Origin: Planctomycetia bacterium
Lineage (GTDB): Bacteria; Planctomycetota; Phycisphaerae; Phycisphaerales; SM1A02
Length of the DNA: 40,088 nucleotides
Direction of reading: 5' to 3'
Assembly: GCA_005799495.1 (NCBI GenBank)
Contig: SYGP01000008.1
Coordinates: 1 to 40,088 of the forward strand
Both the position numbers and the translations under genes were made by a program. Shown piece by piece: positions 36,449 through 40,088 of the stretch; position 1 is the first letter of the stretch, and the number at the start of each line of letters is the position of its first letter. The notes under the pieces are model-generated. The model did no database searches. It worked only from the letters and a program-made list of their open reading frames with translations, and was not told where the DNA came from.

Positions 36449-38464
36449 TCAGGTCCGCCGAAGCCAGACCCACCACTCGAGCAGCAGGACCCCGACTGCG
36501 GCAAGCAGCAACCATGGCCACATGGACTGCGATGCAGCTCGGCTCGGTTGCGCTGCGATGCTGTTGGTGGCCAGTTGCAGTTGATCCGCCGCGTCGAGGC
36601 GCCCCTCCGTTTGGCAGTCCATGTTCACGGCAAAGGCGAGCGATGTTGGTGTGGCACTCTTCGATCCGATCTGCCATTCAAGGGTGGCCGTGCCGGCACG
36701 CCGAAGCGGTCCCAGCGTGAAGCGACCGCCCTCGAGCAGCGAGAGCGGTGGCGTCATTCCAGTTGAGCTGCGCGCGCTCGGCGCCTGCGCCCCCGCGGGC
36801 AGTCGCCCGGACGCAACGGCACCAGGACTCAGCGGCTCCTCTGCGGCGGGCAGTCCACCCGCAGCGAGCCACGCCAGTGCATTCGCGGTGAAGTTCACGA
36901 AACTGCGCTGAAAAGGCCAGTCGCTGTCGAGCGGATCGAAGGAGACATACACGAGCGTGAGTGGCCCTCGGCTGAGCGTCAAGATCATCGGTCCCTCGCT
37001 CGCTTCGACCACAACATCGCTGTCGCTGCCGGGGGCGACAGCTGTCATGGATGCCACGAAAAGGTCATCGAGATTGACATACTGCAGCAGCGGATGTTCG
37101 CTGCGGATGCTGCGAGGCAGCACCTGCTGCTTCGTGCCGAACGGAACGATCGATGTGCCCGTCGGTGCTGCCCCGAACATCAGGTAGCGCCCGCGAGCCA
37201 TCGACTGGGGAGCCACCTGCTCCAGCACGACGACATCGAACGCATCGGGCGCGCTTGGATCCTTGGCAAGCCGCGCATTCCATGCATCGAGCGTGAAGGA
37301 CTCGAAGGATGCTGGCGACATTCCCTCGATCACGGACCGAAGCACGAACGAGCCGCGACCGACAAGCGCGATCTTCAAACCCCCCAGCCGCGGTGCGACA
37401 ACGCGTGCGGCGTTGTCGGCAGGCAGCCGATCCTCCGCCGTCACACGGACTTCCACCACCGCTCCCGCAGGGACCTGCACTCCGGGAAACACCGCTTGCG
37501 TTTGCGCCGGAAGCAGAGCGCCCGTGGCAGCATCGGGCGATGCGGCGGCCAGTTCCATGGGCGCTGGAGTGACCGCCAGAAGCCGTCCATCCACACGAAG
37601 TTCAAGGTCCGTCTGCCGAGGACTCTTGCTCCAGGAAACGACCCGTGCAAACACCCGAACCTCACCGGGGCTCTCTGGCATCCGCGTGACGGCTATGGCT
37701 CCCACTCCGACATTCGGCGAGTCCTGACCCCCGATTCGGTGAAAGACCACACGCTCACCATCACGAAGGGACAGTCCCTCGAGATCAGCGATGCGTCCAT
37801 CCGAATAGACCTCCAGAACGGCAGGAACCGACAGATTCGCGGTCCCATCTTCGCCTCCTCTCGCCGCGAACGAGCGGGCCAACTCGATGCCGCCGCCGAT
37901 TGCGGTCGACTCATCCGTTGCTTCAATCGACTCGATGGCCGTGATCGCCTGAACAGCGCTGTCGGTGAATGGACAGAGCACCGTTGCTTCCGAGGCGAAG
38001 GCGATCACCATGATCGATGGAGCCGGCCCAGCGAACAGACCCCCGCCGTGCAGGGCACGCACGCGTTCGACCGCTTGCTCCTTTGCTTGGGCGAGTCGCG
38101 TACCGTCGGCTTCGCCGTCCAATGCGCCCATCGAACCGGAGCGATCGATGAGGATCGCGATCTTCTCGGCACCACCCAGTCCAAGATCCACCTGCGGCTG
38201 GGCAATCCCAAGTGCAACAAGCCCGAGCGCGATCAACTGGAGGAGGAGAAGGAGCGACAGTCGCAAGCGCTGAAAGGGTGCATTGGCACGAACATCTTCC
38301 GCTGCCCTGCGCCAGTGCATGGTGGCAGCGACCACTCGCCGAGATCTGCGCAGGCGGAGGAAGTACAGCGCAAGCAGAGGCGGGATCGTGGACGCCGCAA
38401 TCACCGCCCCGGCGAGGGGCGCAATCCAGTCCAGAGCGAGCATCGCCGGGTTCCCCACCATCAT
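36449..38464 (-). CDS. BatA/VWA domain-containing membrane protein
   Basis: 671 residues, inner-membrane protein. The N-terminal BatA-type region has two membrane segments (about 12-36 and 68-90) separated by LRLRRSRRVVAATMHWRRA. A von Willebrand A domain follows, with an intact MIDAS start DRSGSM (D107, S109, S111). Then come long beta-rich regions that probably face the periplasm, and a final membrane helix (MWPWLLLAAVGVLLLEWWVW) with a short LRRT tail. It is the third gene in moxR-DUF58-batA order, ATG overlapping the previous stop by 4 bp. Such sets are linked in other bacteria to stress tolerance and envelope integrity; the molecular role is not settled. Confidence 0.87.
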   Translation of the reverse strand: MMVGNPAMLALDWIAPLAGAVIAASTIPPLLALYFLRLRRSRRVVAATMHWRRAAEDVRANAPFQRLRLSLLLLLQLIALGLVALGIAQPQVDLGLGGAEKIAILIDRSGSMGALDGEADGTRLAQAKEQAVERVRALHGGGLFAGPAPSIMVIAFASEATVLCPFTDSAVQAITAIESIEATDESTAIGGGIELARSFAARGGEDGTANLSVPAVLEVYSDGRIADLEGLSLRDGERVVFHRIGGQDSPNVGVGAIAVTRMPESPGEVRVFARVVSWSKSPRQTDLELRVDGRLLAVTPAPMELAAASPDAATGALLPAQTQAVFPGVQVPAGAVVEVRVTAEDRLPADNAARVVAPRLGGLKIALVGRGSFVLRSVIEGMSPASFESFTLDAWNARLAKDPSAPDAFDVVVLEQVAPQSMARGRYLMFGAAPTGTSIVPFGTKQQVLPRSIRSEHPLLQYVNLDDLFVASMTAVAPGSDSDVVVEASEGPMILTLSRGPLTLVYVSFDPLDSDWPFQRSFVNFTANALAWLAAGGLPAAEEPLSPGAVASGRLPAGAQAPSARSSTGMTPPLSLLEGGRFTLGPLRRAGTATLEWQIGSKSATPTSLAFAVNMDCQTEGRLDAADQLQLATNSIAAQPSRAASQSMWPWLLLAAVGVLLLEWWVWLRRT

Positions 38465-39366
38465 GCGAGCAGTCCCCGCCTTCGCAGGTAGTCCACGAGG
38501 AGTGTTTCCAACTGCAGTGATGTCTCGACCACTTGATGGGCGATGTTTCGCCGGACGCAGTACTCGCGGAGTGATGCGATGTGCGCATCAAGCCGCTCGC
38601 GGTACTGTCCGACCACCGCACTCGACGCGGTCACCTCGACTTCGGCGGCGCTCTCGGAGTCGACAAGCCGCAGATCACCGAGCACACCATGGCGTGCAGG
38701 ATCGATCTCGTCTGGGGCCAGCAGCTGCAGCGCATAGACATCGAATCCTCGTCCAGCGATCGAGCGCAGGCCCTTCTCGAAGCCATCAGGGAAGAGGAAA
38801 TCACTGAGGAGCAGCAGCACACCGCGCCCCTGCCCACCGAGCGCAATCGCGCGACATGCCGCCGCGAAGTCAGCCGTCCCACCTGGCTGCAAGTTGAGCA
38901 GCCACTGCCCCATCTCGCGAGTGCGCCTGCGACCGCGCAACCCTGTGAGTCGCTCGATGCGGTCATCCGAGAATGAAAAGAGGCTGACACGATTGTTGTT
39001 GACGAGCCCGATGTAACCGAGCGCCATGGCCAGTCGACGCGCATAGTGCATCTTGTTGGGCGTTCCAAAGTCCATGGACGCGCTCGCATCCACGGCGATC
39101 ACCATCGACAGGTCCTCCTCTTCCAGAAACATCTTGAGAAAGAGCCGATCGAGCCGCGCATAGATGTTCCAATCGACGAACCGAAGATCATCGCCATGCG
39201 AGTAGTTCCGAAAATCGGCGAACTCCACCGACTGTCCACGGCGTCGGCTTCGACGCTCGCCGTGGATCTTGCCGGAAAAGATTTTCTTGCTCACCACATC
39301 GAGTCGATCGAGGTGCGCCATGAGACGCGAGTCGAGCAGATCATCGATCGTGCCAGGCTCGTTCAC
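38461..39366 (-). CDS. DUF58 domain-containing protein
   Basis: 301 residues, predicted soluble. The DUF58 core is plain: [20 protein letters not shown] then [17 protein letters not shown], followed by a VWA-like fold with a MIDAS-type [10 protein letters not shown]. It normally partners a MoxR ATPase encoded next to it, as here. The start is GTG 39366, overlapping the moxR stop as GTGA; the frame is open for another 120 codons upstream, but that stretch is a shadow of moxR. The stop overlaps the batA-like ATG, so the three genes form one coupled operon. Confidence 0.92.
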   Translation of the reverse strand: MNEPGTIDDLLDSRLMAHLDRLDVVSKKIFSGKIHGERRSRRRGQSVEFADFRNYSHGDDLRFVDWNIYARLDRLFLKMFLEEEDLSMVIAVDASASMDFGTPNKMHYARRLAMALGYIGLVNNNRVSLFSFSDDRIERLTGLRGRRRTREMGQWLLNLQPGGTADFAAACRAIALGGQGRGVLLLLSDFLFPDGFEKGLRSIAGRGFDVYALQLLAPDEIDPARHGVLGDLRLVDSESAAEVEVTASSAVVGQYRERLDAHIASLREYCVRRNIAHQVVETSLQLETLLVDYLRRRGLLA

Positions 39367-40088
39367 TCCGCCTCCCCAATCGCCTGGAATTCGGCGGGCG
39401 TGGCCTCGATGAGCTGTTGCACGAGGGCATCGGTCGTGATGCCTCCCGCCTCCGCCTCGAAACTGCGCATCACGCGGTGGCGAAGTGCCGGCACTGCCAC
39501 AGCGGCGATGTCTTGGGTACTCACGGCGGTGCGACCACCCATCAGCGCCATCACCTTCGCGCAGGCGATGATCGACTGCGCTCCACGCGGGCTCGAGCCC
39601 ACGGCGATCAGGTGCTCGCACTGCGCGGGGGAAAATGCACCACCGGGTTGCGTGGCAAGCGTCAGGCGCACCGCGTAGTCCTGCACATGAGGTGCAACCA
39701 CGACCAAGCGCGCGAGACCCTGCGCCCATGCAATCTGCGCGGGTGTCAGGACAGGCTTGACTTCCGCTGCGGCCGATGGAACGCCCGTCGTGCGCTCGAT
39801 GATCTCCTGCAGTGCCTCACGATCCGCGGACGGCACGATCACCTTGATCAGGAATCGATCGAGCTGCGCCTCGGGGAGTGGATAGGTTCCCTCCTGCTCG
39901 ATAGGATTCTGGGTGGCGGCGACCATAAAGAGAGGTGGCAGCCGCCAGCTCTTTTTGCCCACTGTGATCTGGTGTTCGGCCATGGCTTCCAGCAGCGCTG
40001 ATTGTACCTTGGCTGGCGCCCGGTTGATCTCGTCTGCCAGCACCAGATGGTTGAAGAGGGGGCCTGGCTGGAAAACATAACTGGCATC
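39363..40088 (-). CDS. MoxR family AAA+ ATPase (N-terminus beyond window end)
   Basis: The last 241 codons of a MoxR-type AAA+ protein; the first part, with Walker A, lies beyond base 40088. Visible are [20 protein letters not shown] (Walker B with DE), [14 protein letters not shown], sensor 1 in [20 protein letters not shown], the arginine finger region QLDRFL, and the helical lid with [19 protein letters not shown] (sensor 2). The frame is open without interruption to the window edge. MoxR proteins act as chaperone-like ATPases with VWA partners, here the two downstream genes. Confidence 0.95.
   Translation of the reverse strand, partial: DASYVFQPGPLFNHLVLADEINRAPAKVQSALLEAMAEHQITVGKKSWRLPPLFMVAATQNPIEQEGTYPLPEAQLDRFLIKVIVPSADREALQEIIERTTGVPSAAAEVKPVLTPAQIAWAQGLARLVVVAPHVQDYAVRLTLATQPGGAFSPAQCEHLIAVGSSPRGAQSIIACAKVMALMGGRTAVSTQDIAAVAVPALRHRVMRSFEAEAGGITTDALVQQLIEATPAEFQAIGEAE

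Noticed and set aside
37094-38491. 465-codon plus-strand open frame opposite the VWA gene
   Set aside because: Arg/His-rich shadow translation. The minus strand has membrane segments, a MIDAS motif and coupled neighbours.

Overview
The window reads as about 40 kb of a high-GC Planctomycetota chromosome, most likely from the class Phycisphaerae (inference). The pointers are secreted proteins with DCN-x-N-x-x-PD-x-C repeats, a dockerin-like calcium-binding C-terminus, cysteine/WD repeats of the CC..VC..CC..WD..C type, an lpxB gene implying a lipid A outer membrane, and YkgJ-type cysteine-cluster proteins beside rpoC. No plasmid, phage, IS or CRISPR genes are visible. Most genes are housekeeping genes packed into short operons. 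Neighbouring same-strand genes often overlap by 4 bp (ATGA or GTGA).

Layout. 1-144 is a piece of rpoC in the wrong orientation, bounded by a 14-bp inverted repeat; it looks like a fold-back chimera at a sequence end. 133-5587 (+): rest of rpoC, two cysteine-cluster proteins and an unrecognised conserved-looking gene. 5600-11964 (-): lpxB followed by a complete branched-chain amino acid ABC transporter, livK-livH-livM-livG-livF. Its LivG has a 90-codon hydrophobic insertion and has lost the Walker A lysine. 12020-13816 (+): aspS. 13853-16320 (-): an exported protein of unknown function overlapping trxB. 16417-18860 (+): ald-purD. 19001-27691 (+): three large secreted proteins: a subtilisin-like protein with Glu at the catalytic Asp position, an intact-looking HExxHxxGxxH metalloprotease with a dockerin-like tail, and a metalloprotease-like protein whose HExxH site reads REIVQ. 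27705-31385 (+): yfiH-type gene, tRNA-Ser(GCT), sucC without sucD, a HAD phosphatase and an unrecognised gene. 31400-32677 (-): CPBP membrane protease. 32747-34422 (+): cdsA and a coiled-coil zinc-ribbon protein. 34413-35773 (-): pyrD followed by a small zincin. 35807-36442 (+): a TPR protein with a YggX-like C-terminus. 36449-40088 (-): moxR (cut by the window end), a DUF58 protein and a BatA/VWA membrane protein.

How the genes work together. The liv genes would bring branched-chain amino acids or a related substrate across the inner membrane. lpxB and cdsA serve lipid A and phospholipid synthesis. ald, sucC, purD and pyrD cover alanine, TCA, purine and pyrimidine metabolism. MoxR, DUF58 and VWA form the usual AAA+/VWA chaperone-like set. 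The secreted protease cluster is the most lineage-specific part and the best place to look for new biology, together with the unusual LivG.
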